A stretch of DNA of 64,000 bases from NCBI GenBank assembly GCA_033807695.1, contig CM066310.1, positions 1,550,001-1,614,000 on the forward strand, given 5' to 3'. Source of the stretch: Daedaleopsis sinensis (lineage: Eukaryota > Basidiomycota > Agaricomycetes > Polyporales > Polyporaceae). Of this stretch, positions 44,716-56,035 are shown piece by piece. Each line of letters starts with the position of its first letter. Within the stretch, counting starts at the first letter, position 1. The notes beneath the pieces were generated by a model, which did no database searches, was not told the origin of the DNA, and was given only the letters and a program-made list of their open reading frames with translations. The position numbers and the translations under genes were made by a program.

Positions 44716-46441
44716 CTAACCGGTCTTTGCCTTCAGTTGCCGCCAGAGGGTGGTAAACATCAGCCCACCGATCCCCACATATGCGATCTGTAGGCCCACA
44801 TATCCCAACATCCCAACCTTTACTCCCGAACCACCCCACACGGCCCCAGTGACCCGACCCGAATAATTGCTCCATTGAATGAAGAGGCTGATGCGACCGT
44901 TCCACTCGCCGGGTAGCTGCTTCGACAGCAAGCTCAGCGTGACCGTGCTCGCGACGTTAAACCCGAGCGCAACAAGGAACCACGCGACGAAAAGGCTGCC
45001 GTAGGTCACCTTCTCCGCGCGCAGGATCGCCGTGGCAATGAGCAGTCCCGCAAGCCCGACGGACGTCCCGATCGCAAGCGTGTGTCGGTCCTGCACGCGC
45101 CGCGCGAAGTGCAGGTTGAGGAGCAGGAACGGGATCGTGCACGCGCCCCCGAGCGCGATGAGGTTCCCCGCGGCGAACGGGCTGAAGTGGAACGGGTTCG
45201 CGGGCGCGTCGGATGCGGTGAAGACGGGGATGTTGGACTCCCACGCGCCGAGGATGAAGAAGCACGTCATCGCAAACCAGCACATCGTCGCGGCGACGCC
45301 CCACTGCTTTGCGGTCATCGTATGGCGAACGGGCGCGGGCGTGGGCGTGGGGGAGGGGTCCTCAGGGGTCGCGGACACCTCATCTTCGGTGATGCGCGGC
45401 GATTCGTCGCCTGTCTTCTTGGAGCCAGCGGAGGCCGAGGTAATGGGGCGAGTACGGAGGGACCTGAGTCTGATCGGCGCGCTGGGCGTCGTGCGCGGCG
45501 GGACGTCCTCGTAGAACATCACCACCGCAACCCAGAAGACAGCCCAGCCGGCAACCATGATCCACGCGGGACTTGTGTACCCGTTGAAAATAGCGTTCTT
45601 GAAGCCGACCTTGAAACTTAAAATGGTGTTGATCAGCATCCATGTGGTATGCCGCGTCGAGTCACCTACAGGAGACCACCCAGGAAGGGTCCGAGGCTAA
45701 ACCCGAGTCCTTGACCAAGGACGAGCCATCCAGCTAGCGTGGTCCTGCGACGGATGCCTACGAGCCGGGGATCGCTACAGTAGCGCTTGTTATACATCCA
45801 GAACGTGAAGCCGAACCCGGTGACGATGCGCCCCATGAGGATGAGGTACAGCCAGTTGGCGTAATAGGCAAGGCCGTAGAGCATGTTTCCCACAACCATT
45901 GACGCACACATGAAGTGTAACGGGCGGATGTAGGCTCCTGCGAGGGATCATGCATCATGACTCATCAGCATATGGTACTAGCTATACGTTGACGAGAGAC
46001 GACTTCTAGTAGTTACCTTGATCAAAGTACATCATTGGAAGAAGAGTGAGGCCTGACACGGCCGTCGGTATACCAATGACGAGCCCAGAAAAAGTCGACG
46101 ACCCGCCGAGATGGCGTGCGTAATCGTTGGACGAAGAGACGATGATGAAAAAGGTAAGCTAAGAAGGTACACGTCAATCCGAGTCCTAGGCTCGCTTGTA
46201 TTCAAAAGGAGGATCTAACCTGGAGCATGACATTCGAGAGTAAGATGATGATCAGGGAGGCCTTCTTAGGCAACTTCAGCTCATCTTGGAGCTCAGGGCT
46301 GGTTGTCTCGTCGACTTGTCGAGCTTGTGGGGAGGCATCTCGAAGAGAAGACAAACCTCGCGACGGCGATAGGTTGAGCACTGTTGACGGTAATCTGAAG
46401 GCTTGCATGGCCGATATGGACCTTGTCGGCGGAAGAGTCAC
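44716..46441 (-). CDS. Major facilitator superfamily transporter
   Basis: Polytopic membrane transporter. The N-terminal hydrophilic tail starts at 46441 (MTLPPTRSISAMQAF) and leads into ASLIIILLSNVMLQ. After an intron come LTFFIIVSS and SGLVIGIPTAVSGLTLLPMMYF. A further exon has MCASMVVGNMLYGLAYYANW, MGRIVTGFGFTFWMYNKRYC and GWLVLGQGLGFSLGPFLGGL, with an MFS motif A-like loop (GRIVTGFG...RRTT). The last exon (from about 45620) has PAWIMVAGWAVFWVAVVMFY, a cytosolic Ser/Thr/Pro-rich loop (45300-45500), then six more hydrophobic segments (for example GVAATMCWFAMTCFFILGAW). About 12 membrane spans in total. It lies between two peroxisomal oxidase paralogues on the same strand, so it may carry a related substrate. 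Which MFS family it belongs to is unclear. Confidence 0.85.
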
Positions 46442-47080
46442 GATTCAGGAGGCCTAGGAGTTATGGTGCAGACCAGTTGGTGACAAGTCACCACAGAGTC
46501 GATGTTTGCCGCCGTTGCTCGGGAGTAAGTTGAAGTAATTCAATGAAGTTCATGTCATCACGTCATCCACTGCACAGCCTTGTGACCTAGGGATAATACC
46601 AATATTGCTCGAGTCAGGAGCGCCGCAGTCCTAGTGGTTCTGAAGGGCCACTCAGCTGTCTCATCGACATCTCTCAAAGTCACGTACATGTGCGCGTGAA
46701 CTTGAAAGGCTTTGAAGTTCAAGCCGGGTTCAAGCTGAAGCCTATGTAGGGTGAGAATAACCACCGCGTACCGGATCGGGAGTCACGCCTTGCCGGCTCC
46801 GGAGTTTCGGATTCATATTAACGTTGTATTCAGGCTCAACAAATGCTTTGTTGCGGAGACCGCCAAACACCACACTAGTTTCTCGTATAACTGTTTGGCA
46901 ATTCTCAGGTAGGTTCTAGCTCGACAGGCAACATATGTACGTTAAATTTATCTGGGATGCGTTACTACATCAGCTATTCAACTCGAGACTGACATGTCTG
47001 GTGGTAAAAGATAATTCAATAACTTTGTACATATACAACTGGCATGACCAAACGATCCTTGACTCCAGGTGGATCCTCGT
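46442..47080. other. Intergenic between transporter and oxidase copy 2
   Basis: Transporter promoter and 3' flank of oxidase copy 2. No gene recognised. Confidence 0.4.
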
Positions 47081-48382
47081 TCAAAGCTTCGCGAACAAAA
47101 CCTCCTCCTCACGGCGCTTGCGAATCGAACCCTCAGGCTCCGTCTGCATGGCTATCGGAGCTTTGTCCAATATGGCCTCCTCGACCAACGCCAGCACATC
47201 CGCCGCACAGCCAAAGGCGAGCGACCAGCCTGCCCCTCCATGGCCGTACGAGTGGACGATGCGACTATGCTTGACCATCGCCTCGTCGGCGGCAACCGCT
47301 GGGCGGAGCTCCCGCTCGACACGGACGTTGTGCGCCCGGAACGGCCGCAGGCCCTGCGCGAGCGGGTACTCCGGGTCGAGCCGCGCATTCTTCAGCTGGG
47401 GCATGAACGCCTCGCAGCGCGCGCGCATGCGCTCGATGATCGGCGTGTCGAGCGCGTAGTCGAGCGAGCCCACGTGCGGCTCCGTGATCCCGCCGACGAT
47501 GAGGATGCTGTCGTTGCGCGGGACGAGGAAGACGATCTCGTTCGCGACGTCCGCCGAGATGCTCAGCGCGGCGTCGATGACGGGGAAGTCCGAGCCGTCG
47601 TTGATGACGCGCAGGAGCCCGCCGCGGATGGGGTAGCAGCTCGAGTCCCCGGCGAGCTCGGTGCCGGCGAGGCCCGTCGCGTTGACGATCACGTCCGCGG
47701 CGTACTCCGCGCGGAGGGCCTGCTCCTGCTCGAGGAGGTCGCCGTGGAGCGTCCGGGTGACGAGCGTCGCGCCCTTTTTCTGCACGAGGTCCATCAGCCA
47801 GCCCATCGCCCGGTCGGTGTCGATGACGGGGGCGAGGAGCTCGTAGGCATCCACGGCGCCACCGTCGGGGCTCACGTTGCGCTCCCTGACGATGGTCGTG
47901 CTGTGGCGGAAGCCGCGGACGCCGCTGGCGGCGATCTCCTTCATCTTGGAGAGCTGGGTGGGGTCCTCCTCGACGGGGTAGGGGAAGAAGAAGTCTGCGG
48001 GCTTCACGCTCACGCCGGCCTCTCGCGCGAGGGCGGGCTGCGCGGCGATCGCGTCCCAGATGTGGTAGGACGTCATGCACCACTTCCGCGAGTGCCGCAG
48101 GGAGATGGCGTCCGTGTGCTGGCCACACACAGCGGGGGGATACTCCCACAGCGCGCCCGCGATCTGGGATGTCAGCCGCTGGGCCGTGCCGTACGATGCC
48201 CACTCCTTTGCGAGGATCGTTACGTGGTAGCCCTTGTCGAGGAGTGTCCAGGCAGTCGTGAGCCCGATCACTCCGCCGCCGACGACAAGTACACGGGGAG
48301 AATAGAGTGTGGCGGGGTTGAGGCAAGGACCGGGACACAGGTCCTTCCAGAATTCGACGGGTTGAGAGCGTGGGGAGGTCAT
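47081..48382 (-). CDS. D-amino-acid-oxidase-like FAD oxidoreductase, copy 2
   Basis: Paralogue of 41886-43175, also intronless. The frame is open upstream to 48721, but the ATG at 48382 (MTSPRSQPVEFWKDLCPG) aligns with the copy-1 start, and the 113 extra codons have no motif. Motifs are RVLVVGGGVIGLTTAWTLLD, QRLTSQIAGALWEYPP, GQHTDAISLRHSRKW, APVIDTDRAMGWLMDLV, CYPIRGGLLRVIND, FLVPRNDSILIVGG and the DAO signature RIVHSYGHGGAGWSLAFGCA. The C-terminus has an added basic/acidic stretch (RKRREEE) and ends AKL, another PTS1 variant. Third-position G+C is very high, which leaves both other minus frames and a plus frame open over most of the gene; those are artefacts. Confidence 0.88.
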   Translation of the reverse strand: MTSPRSQPVEFWKDLCPGPCLNPATLYSPRVLVVGGGVIGLTTAWTLLDKGYHVTILAKEWASYGTAQRLTSQIAGALWEYPPAVCGQHTDAISLRHSRKWCMTSYHIWDAIAAQPALAREAGVSVKPADFFFPYPVEEDPTQLSKMKEIAASGVRGFRHSTTIVRERNVSPDGGAVDAYELLAPVIDTDRAMGWLMDLVQKKGATLVTRTLHGDLLEQEQALRAEYAADVIVNATGLAGTELAGDSSCYPIRGGLLRVINDGSDFPVIDAALSISADVANEIVFLVPRNDSILIVGGITEPHVGSLDYALDTPIIERMRARCEAFMPQLKNARLDPEYPLAQGLRPFRAHNVRVERELRPAVAADEAMVKHSRIVHSYGHGGAGWSLAFGCAADVLALVEEAILDKAPIAMQTEPEGSIRKRREEEVLFAKL

Positions 48383-50813
48383 TTGGGTGTGGGGTGCGTT
48401 CGAATGCCTTCCTGTGGGGTCGGGGTGATGAGAGCCCAACCTCAACGCTCCAGAGCTTTTGAACGGTCGCTCTCTGGCATTGCTCCTGCTGTCTGAGCTC
48501 GAGCGCGTAAGAGGGGCTCGCACAAATTGCTTCGCGCTTAGCGTTGCGCCAGATGACAGCGGGGCCGGATAGATTGTCGCTGGTGTTGCGCACGAGCGGG
48601 GTAGCGGTACCCCCAACTGTGTGCAGCTCATGTCAGCCACACATGCTTGTAGCGCATGACCAAGATTACCTTTGCAAGGACCGAAGCTAGAGGGCTCTCG
48701 AGCATAGCGGATGACCGCCAAGAAAATGTTCTAGACGGCTTTTGACATTAGCTCTACTCAGTGACCGGGATGAGACTCGTCCGAAAAGGCGGAACCATCG
48801 TAACACGATCACGAGTAAACTCGCCATGGATGCAAGATGGGAGACCGGTAGATACACCTGACGATTTGTATTTGTATTAGCTGTCTAACGGTACGAATCT
48901 AGAATGCGAATGTGATCAGTACTGCCAGTATCGGAGGCAAAGTGAGCGACCCGCGCTCCGGGCACAGAAATAGAGTACAATTACTGGCAAGACAACGTAA
49001 CTTAGAGCTTGACAGCGCCAATACTGACCGGCGCTGGCATCCCACGAATTATTGCGTGCTCGCACCTTGTGGTACAGTGGCATACTCGACTTCCGAATCT
49101 GTTCCGGAAACACACTCGCTTCCCACAACTGCATCTGTCAGATGAAGAGGAGGCGTATTAAGAGTTGTAGCGACTCGATTGCACGTTCGAAGCGTACCTG
49201 GTACTCGGCCGCGAAACGGACGGATCTCTCCGCAGCTTCATTCGGCATGCTGAGGCTGGGTCCAGCCCAAAGAAGAGTCCAGCAAGATTCAGTACCGATG
49301 GAGCCAAAAGGGTGGGAGGGGTGGTCGAGATCCGGTTGTCCTTGGGTTACATGGGTTAGTCCGATCTATGAATGTCAGGGACGTTTGGAAATAGAAGGTC
49401 TTTTTCCTTCACGGGGTCGAGCGGTAGCGTAGTATATTGCAATCTGGCACGAGTACTTTCGCTGTTGAAACGTTGAAACGTTGAAGGTTGACCGAATGGC
49501 AGCTGCTGTAGTCGTATGATCCGCCGTTGTCGACTGCGGGGTTCTGAACTGCTACCTCTTCTCGGGAGAATGGTGCCTCCGCTGTAACAATCGAGGCGCA
49601 GAGCGAGAATACACGAGTGCTCCGCTGTCGCTCGACAGCACCGTGAGCTGTGGATTACTGGATGGGCGGTCAGCGAGCTGCCAACCTGCTCAACGAGCGT
49701 CTCATCAGTGTCCGGAGCAAGAACTAACACACCGCAGGGCAGCACGCTTGTCGCGCTCCTTCCGGATCCCTGTCGGACGGGAGCTAAAATGTGACAAGCG
49801 TTCCGTTGCTGACTGCGACAGCTCCAGCGTCGGTGGTCGTAGCATGCGTTTGTGGGAGCATCTGTCCATCTTGTAGAGTGAACGTAGAGAGGACGTCTTG
49901 CCGAACAGAGCCGATCGTCTGGGGAGAAGATCCGATAGACACATCTAGATGGAGGGAGACCCACAGAGCGAATGACTAGAACTCACGACAAATGCCCGGA
50001 TATTCTTTCCCTCCGACATGTCAGTAGACTCCACCGACGGTCCGAGCACGAGGTGCATACCGGTTAGGTTGGCGGAAGCCTGCCTGCGATACGTTCACCG
50101 CTGCGAGTGCGTACAGGACCCCATTTTCGAACGGGTCATATCCTGGTCATGCCCATGGCGAGTATAGAGGGATACGACTCACGAGGAAGTACTTATACTT
50201 AGGAAGATCTGGTTCTCTGCCTAGCTGGGTCCGCCAGCTTGCTGATATGCATGATATGCATGCTTGATCGACAGATTACTGCGACGATGTTGCTACGTGC
50301 AGCTCTAGAATCGAGAGTAGCGGTGTGTACTCATCACTGTTCAATACTCATTTTCGAATCATTGAAGTCTCAGCGGCGAGCAAGTTGCGACAGACTAAGG
50401 ATGTGGACCAGAAACTTGAAGTCGTTGACAGATAGAAAGGTCAAAAGATGAGAATAGTTCCTTCAACTAGTGATCGCACGTCCCGCTGAGTGATGCTCGT
50501 AGTAGAAGGCAGAAATTAATCGCAAGTCGGGATGAGGCACATGTTGAGTTCGTCGGGCTTGTCATGCGTACACACTGGCTGGGGTCTTCTTAGACACCCA
50601 CGGTAGCTGATTGGTGGGGAGCGTCAGTAGGACCCAGGACACCGGTATACATATTGACTGATGTGGTCCTCCCGAGCCCGAGGTTGAGGTGATCCAAGCG
50701 CCAATTATGCTGCTGCCTCCTCACCCCACCCTCCTCCTACCGGCAATAACGCTGTATCTACCACGCATAGCTACGACTCTCACGACTCATAGTGCATCCA
50801 TCACCTCAAACGC
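48383..50813. other. 2.4-kb region without a reliable gene
   Basis: Open frames here (for example minus 49356-49964, 202 codons) show no conserved motif. A short tandem run 'cgttgaaacgttgaaacgttgaa' lies near 49468-49490. 50690-50813 is the CT-rich leader of the zinc transporter gene. Confidence 0.4.
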
Positions 50814-53031
50814 ATGTCTGGCCGTCTCTTCGGCAATGCGACCGCAAAGCTGCCCCAGTCGTCTGATGTCGAAAATGAAGATGGAGGAACCGTTGAGAAG
50901 GTGTTCATCATGGTACTCATCTTCGTCGTCTCTCTCTTTGGTGCGTCTTGTTGTTGTTCAACCCCGGGACGAACTAGCTAACGCATAGTCGTCGTTTAGC
51001 GGTCTCGTTTCCTACCATTACCGCCACATTCCGCTCAATTCGAGTACCGAGCATTCTCTTCTTCGTGGGCAAACACTTCGGCACTGGAGTGATCCTCTCG
51101 ACTGCGTTTGTACACCTATTACAAGACGCATTCAAGGCACTGCTCAAACCTATTGTCAACGAGAAATGGAAGAAGATAGGAGATTGGGCTGGAATGATTG
51201 TGTGAGTTTGCCTCCTCGCGCCCTCGTCCACACATGCTGAGTCCTACTCGGCAGTCTTGCATCATTGTTATGCATATTCCTCGTCGAATGTACGTGCGAG
51301 GATCCTGACTATTAGGCACACTATGTCTCTGACCTGTTATGGCATCAACTAGATATTTCGACGGCGTATGTTGATCGCCTCCAATCATACTCTTCCGTTC
51401 CATCTACACCCACGGCATCTGCCACGTCTTCATCCGCCTCCTCTGTGCAGATGGAGTACGACCCACCCCCCGCATCAAGACCCTCTATCCTCGTGCAAAG
51501 CCCTCATGGCACCGAGAATTGGATTGAAGGCGGAGTCCGCCCACACCAGAGCGAAAACCTGCGTTCTACGAGTCTGCCCGACGAGACCACCCCCCTCAAT
51601 TCCATCATAGACTCTGACAATACGCATACAATGACAGGATCCGGAGTCTACGGAGCAACGGCCCCGCGCTCGTCCAATCGTCCACCCGCGCGCCCAAGCA
51701 ATCACGTCGCGCATATATCCGCTCCTCCAGGAGACGCGTTCTTTTCTGGAGGGCACCACCGGCACGAGCCTCGCGATCTGCATGCTTCGCATCATGCACG
51801 CGTCTCGCGCTGGAGGTGGCTTGGATTTTTAGGGCTGGGAGGGGGCAGCGAGGATCCGGGCGTCGAGCCCCTGCACGCATACGCACACTCTCACTCGCAC
51901 GCGCACGCGCCCTCGCACTCTCACTCTCACTCACACTCACACAACCTTCCGCACGCATCTTTGCCGGCTGAGCCTGTGCATCATGACTCGCATACCATCA
52001 AGCGCGGCGGCAGACCGCAATCGAAGGTGCAGGCGAAGCCCGCGGAGGAGAGCGAGCACGAGCATGCTCCTGGGCGGAGTGGAAGCCGACACCACGGACA
52101 TGCGCATATGGACATGGAGAGGTGGATGCATGGGATCGACAGCGAGTGCGCAGACCGCCCTGAAGGCCACGCCAACGGGCATATGCACGACAACAGCGTT
52201 GACGAGGAGTGCGGTGGGTCTCCCCCGCCTGCAGACGACGCCAAGACGAAGGTCGGGCGCAGAAGACAGGTTATCGGAATCCTGGCGAGTATTGTCAATC
52301 CGCCGACCCGCGCGTCGTGTGCTGATGCTGCGTCTGCATATGCAGGTCCTCCAATTGGGCATCATGATCCATTCGCTCGTCATCGGGCTCACTTTGTCCA
52401 TCACGACGGGCTCCGAGTTCAGTACGTATACATGGCTCCCTTCCCCCCTCTCCCCGCCCCAGTCTCACCGTTCGCGCACGCGCCCCAGCCTCCCTCGTCA
52501 TCGCCATCGTCTTCCACCAGCTGTTCGAGGGGCTGTCGCTCGGCATCCGGATCGCCGGCCTGCCGTCCTCAGACTCGGAACGTACGTCGTCCGTCTCCGC
52601 ACGCTCGTGTACGCACCTGCTTATAGCCCGTACCCCCCCTTCATACAGACGGCTTCCGCCCCCTGCCGGGCCGCACGCTTAAGCCGTTTCTCGCCGTCAC
52701 GTTCGCCACGACGACCCCGCTCGGGATCGGGATCGGGCTCGCTGCGCTCGGCGGGGCCGGCAAGTCCAAAGGCCGTGCGTCCCTAGTCCCTCTTTCTCGG
52801 GCATCTATCCATCCACTGACGACGTACAAAAAACCAATAGCGCACCTCATCCTCGTGCAGGGCGTGATGTCGGCGGTGTCCGCGGGGATGCTCATCTACG
52901 CGGCGTGCGTGGAGATGCTCGCGGGCGACTTCGTGATGGACGCGCACCTGTGGCGGGGCAGCGTGCGCAGGCAGGCGCTCGCGCTCGGGAGCCTGCTCGC
53001 GGGGGTCTGTGCGATGTCCGCGATCGGGTGA
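50814..53031 (+). CDS. ZIP-family zinc transporter with long His-rich loop
   Basis: Plasma or organelle membrane transporter that moves Zn2+ or a similar metal into the cytosol. The ATG at 50814 opens MSGRLFGNATAKLPQSSDVE. TM1 is VFIMVLIFVVSLF; later exons give FPTITATFRSIRVPSILFFV, KHFGTGVILSTAFVHLLQDA and LASLLCIFLVEYISTAYVD. A very long loop (about 51390-52280) is rich in Ser, Pro and His, including HSHSHAHAPSHSHSHSHSH. Then come the metal-site helices LQLGIMIHSLVIGLTLSITT and VFHQLFEGLSLGIRIAG, and FLAVTFATTTPLGIGIGLAA, ending DAHLWRGSVRRQALALGSLL. The intron before LQLGI uses a GC donor (52285). The stop is at 53029-53031, or at 53133-53135 if a last intron is used. Confidence 0.9.
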
Positions 53032-53135
53032 GTCTCGGTGTGTCGGTCGCTCGTGCAGCACGCGCGTGCGCTGATCAGCTTTCTCTACGCTCGCACTGTG
53101 TTCTGCGATCTTGGGGTTGTCTCGATAGCATGTGA

Positions 53136-53727
53136 GTGGGCTCTTGTCGGTTGTGGGCGCGCGATGCTGACTGCGAAGCCTTAGTCTGGACTAGACTGGA
53201 CAGACGTGAGTACATACATAGGGACCCTGGCCTCGCTACTAGAAAGCCATCTGCGCTACTGTATCAATGTTTAATGTACTGTATCCTCGGCGCTCGCAAC
53301 AAACACCCCCGTCTGTGCAGCTAAAACTTCTCAAGTTCAATGTCCGCGCAGACTCCACTGACCACGTCTCCGCCGCTAAGCACGAAGGCGAAACTTCATC
53401 GTCACGATAGATCGCTATGGACGTTCATAAGGGAGATGCTACATTTTGGTGTGCGATCCCGTACTGCACTGGGGCAGCAGAGATGCGCACGCGGCTAGTA
53501 CATTGCTAGCACACTAAGGATACAAGTCGAGTGCCAGGTCCAGGGCCTGCTCCAGTCGGAGTAGGTGTGGCCCGATTAGTCTATTATACTAGTGTATGGT
53601 CAGGGACTCGGAGGACAAACGGGGCGGTAAGAGCAAATGAGAGCGGATGTGCGAGGAAAGGTGGTGATGGACGGACACATGGGATGTGAGGAGCAAGGAC
53701 GGATAGTAGCGATGAAGGAACAACAGC
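53136..53727. other. Convergent 3' flank, no gene recognised
   Basis: Between the zinc transporter (+) and the LPMO (-). No conserved coding sequence seen. Confidence 0.4.
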
Positions 53728-54787
53728 TCATGCGAAGCGGCGCGAGCGCATGATGCGGCTCATGCGGTGCGGGAAGAAGAGTAACTCGTACTCGCCCGAG
53801 CCCATCGCCGTCGCCTCGCCCGCTAACAACGCAGTCAATGTCGAATTCATGGCGTCCACGGTGTCCACTTCAGAGTCCGAGCCCGAGCTGTCCGTCGTCG
53901 TCGCGTTACTGTCGACCGCGACGAGCGCGGCCGTCTTCCCCGCGAGGTTCGACACTGCAGGCCCCGGAAACGTGTACCCCGCAGGGTTCGTGTACACGTC
54001 CACGAGGATGCCCTTGTCCGTGTCGCTATACGCCCCAGGGAGCGCGACCGTAGACGCGGGCGTACCGCTCTTACTGCCCCCCACCCGCAGCTGCACGCAC
54101 GCGGGGTAGAACTCCGCGCCGCCGGGCGCCTGCGCGCCGTGCAGCGCGAGGAGCTCGTGTCGGAGCAGGTATTGGCCCGCGGCGAGGTCGGGCGGGAGCG
54201 CGATCGTCGCGGGCTTGCCGACGTAGAGGTCGTGCATCGCCCAAGTGTTGTCGGCGCGCAGGCCCGACTGCTGGATCTTGAACCAGTGCGCGGAGGAGTG
54301 GTTGAAGGTTGCGCAGCCCGCGGAGCCGCAGGAGGCGAGGTAGGTCATTAGCGGGCCGATCTCGTGGATCCACTGTGCGGGAAGGAGCGGTGAGCGCGCT
54401 GCGTTGTTGGGCGGGAAGAGTGGGCGTGGAGGGGACTTACGTTGCCGCGGGAGGAGCTCTGCCATAGGAGGCTGACGGTGCTGCCTGGCTTGGCGTCGAT
54501 GACTATCGGTGCCTTCTGTGCGCTGAGGCCACATGTGATGTCGGGGTTGGTCGCGCCCTTAACGGGGCCGATGTCCGAGACCGTGCGGATGGGAGAGGAG
54601 ACTGTAGGATACGGCTCGGATTAGCAGAGAGCTCGGAAGGTTACGTTGTGAGACGAGAAGACTCACTGCTGTTGCTGCCGGGGGGATTCCCCTTGTAGGC
54701 TTTTCCGTCGATCGTCACCACGCTGAGGTAGCCGTGACCGGAAACGAAGGGAACAACGGCGAGGAGGAAGAACAGAGCGGCGTGCAT
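53728..54787 (-). CDS. AA9 lytic polysaccharide monooxygenase
   Basis: Copper enzyme that oxidatively cleaves cellulose or related glucans outside the cell. The signal peptide MHAALFFLLAVVPFVSG is followed directly by His (HGYLSVVTIDGKAYKG), which becomes the N-terminal copper ligand. Exon 2 has RTVSDIGPVKGATNPDITCG and GSTVSLLWQSSSRGN; exon 3 begins WIHEIGPLMTYLASCG. The second copper His is in NHSSAHWFKI. A further conserved His is in LLRHELLALHGA, and the axial Tyr is in EFYPACVQLRVGG. Cys residues in DITCG, CGSAGC and YPACV can form the usual disulfides. There is no CBM1; instead a Ser/Thr-rich tail (TTTDSSGSDSEVDTV) ends with an unusual basic stretch (RMSRIMRSRRFA). Start at 54787; two introns. 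Confidence 0.92.
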
Positions 54788-56035
54788 GGTAACAGCGATA
54801 AATGAAAGCTAAGGATCCAGGGACTGTGCCAGCAGACAAGGCCAGCAAAATGACGATGCTCGAGAGGATAAGTCGGTAGATGTGAGGCTGACAGGGTCTA
54901 GGCCGGAGCGACTCGGAGATTGGAAGAAGGACGGGGGTGCGTCCCAGTCGACTAGCAACTGCTGGAGAGTCTGTATGAGAGCGTCCAGATTTTGTGGTGT
55001 TCGGCACAGGCACGACGAGTAATAACTTCCCCTTCATCATGGTTCACATTTTGCCCATTGAGTTCGAGGGTGTACACGAGAGTCAAGAGAACGCATGTGG
55101 CTGGCGTCGGTGCTGTCGGTTCCGAGGATCACGGTCCCGCCCCGAATGCCCACAAGAGCGCGCCGTGCAGAACAATCTCGGTTGGACCATCCCCGCAGAG
55201 CGAGTATCGCACCCCGTAAGAGCCAAGGTAGGAGACTATTTTTCAAGACCTCTGTACTGCAGTGGCAGTACGCCGCCGTACTCTAATATATTATTCCAGT
55301 CCGCGCGTGAGTATTTACACTGTGTGTTGTCCCAGACGCAGATACACTCACCCGTATGAGAACAGAGCAGCATTTACATTAATTGGTTTGCTGACTGTTA
55401 CAATCGTGTCTCGGACGAACTCGTCAACGATGTGACCCCGGGCCCCCGTGGAAACGGCGAAAACTTGATACAAGGAGGAAGCACATTCGATCTCAATAAA
55501 TCCCAGCGTTCTGGTTGAGCTATGGTAGACCCTGGTGGACCATAAGGAGAGAAACTGGGCGTAATGAAAAAAGAGAGTTGAGGTTGCACGTATCTGCACA
55601 AGTTGGAGTTTGATGCTAGACGCCGGGCGGTGGCCATGCGGTGGCAGTGCCCAAGTGGCTCTGGTTGCCTTTTTGATGGTTTGACTTGATCGCTCAACGA
55701 GTCGGAATTCCGACCTCCGTCCTCCTCAAGCAGGAACATACCGTTGCAAGCCGTTCGCGATTGACCGACATCGGTATTACCAGTGTATTACCTGCCGGCG
55801 ACATCACACGGCCACGCAGCAGATTACGAAAGTCCGTTCGCCGGTAGGTCGGAACTCGGAGACCGTTTTATACAGGCGTCGTCTGCATGTGGCAGTGGGA
55901 GGTTGATCTTCTGCCCTCACCCTCCTTCTACGAAGAGATCATACAGCAGTGATTGTATTCAAGGTGAGTGTGACGGCTTGTATGCGGTCCGGCGATGATC
56001 TAACTCTTCTTAACCTCGTTGCTCCAGATTCCTGC
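54788..56035. other. Intergenic, no gene recognised
   Basis: Upstream regions of the LPMO (-) and the F-box/leucine-rich gene (+). A possible 5'-UTR intron of the latter runs from about 55961 (GTGAGTG) to about 56026 (TTGCTCCAG). Confidence 0.4.

Noticed and set aside
47069..48593. Long open frames on the plus strand (475 codons) and a second minus frame (442 codons) over oxidase copy 2
   Set aside because: They are Arg/Ala/Gly-rich shadows caused by extreme third-position G+C in the real gene. The DAO motifs lie only in the 47081-48382 frame.
49356..49964. 202-codon minus-strand open frame
   Set aside because: Composition looks random, no splice or start context stands out, and no family is recognised.
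51900..51950. 'cactctcactc' repeat as a microsatellite of separate interest
   Set aside because: It is explained as coding sequence for the His-Ser run in the zinc transporter loop.
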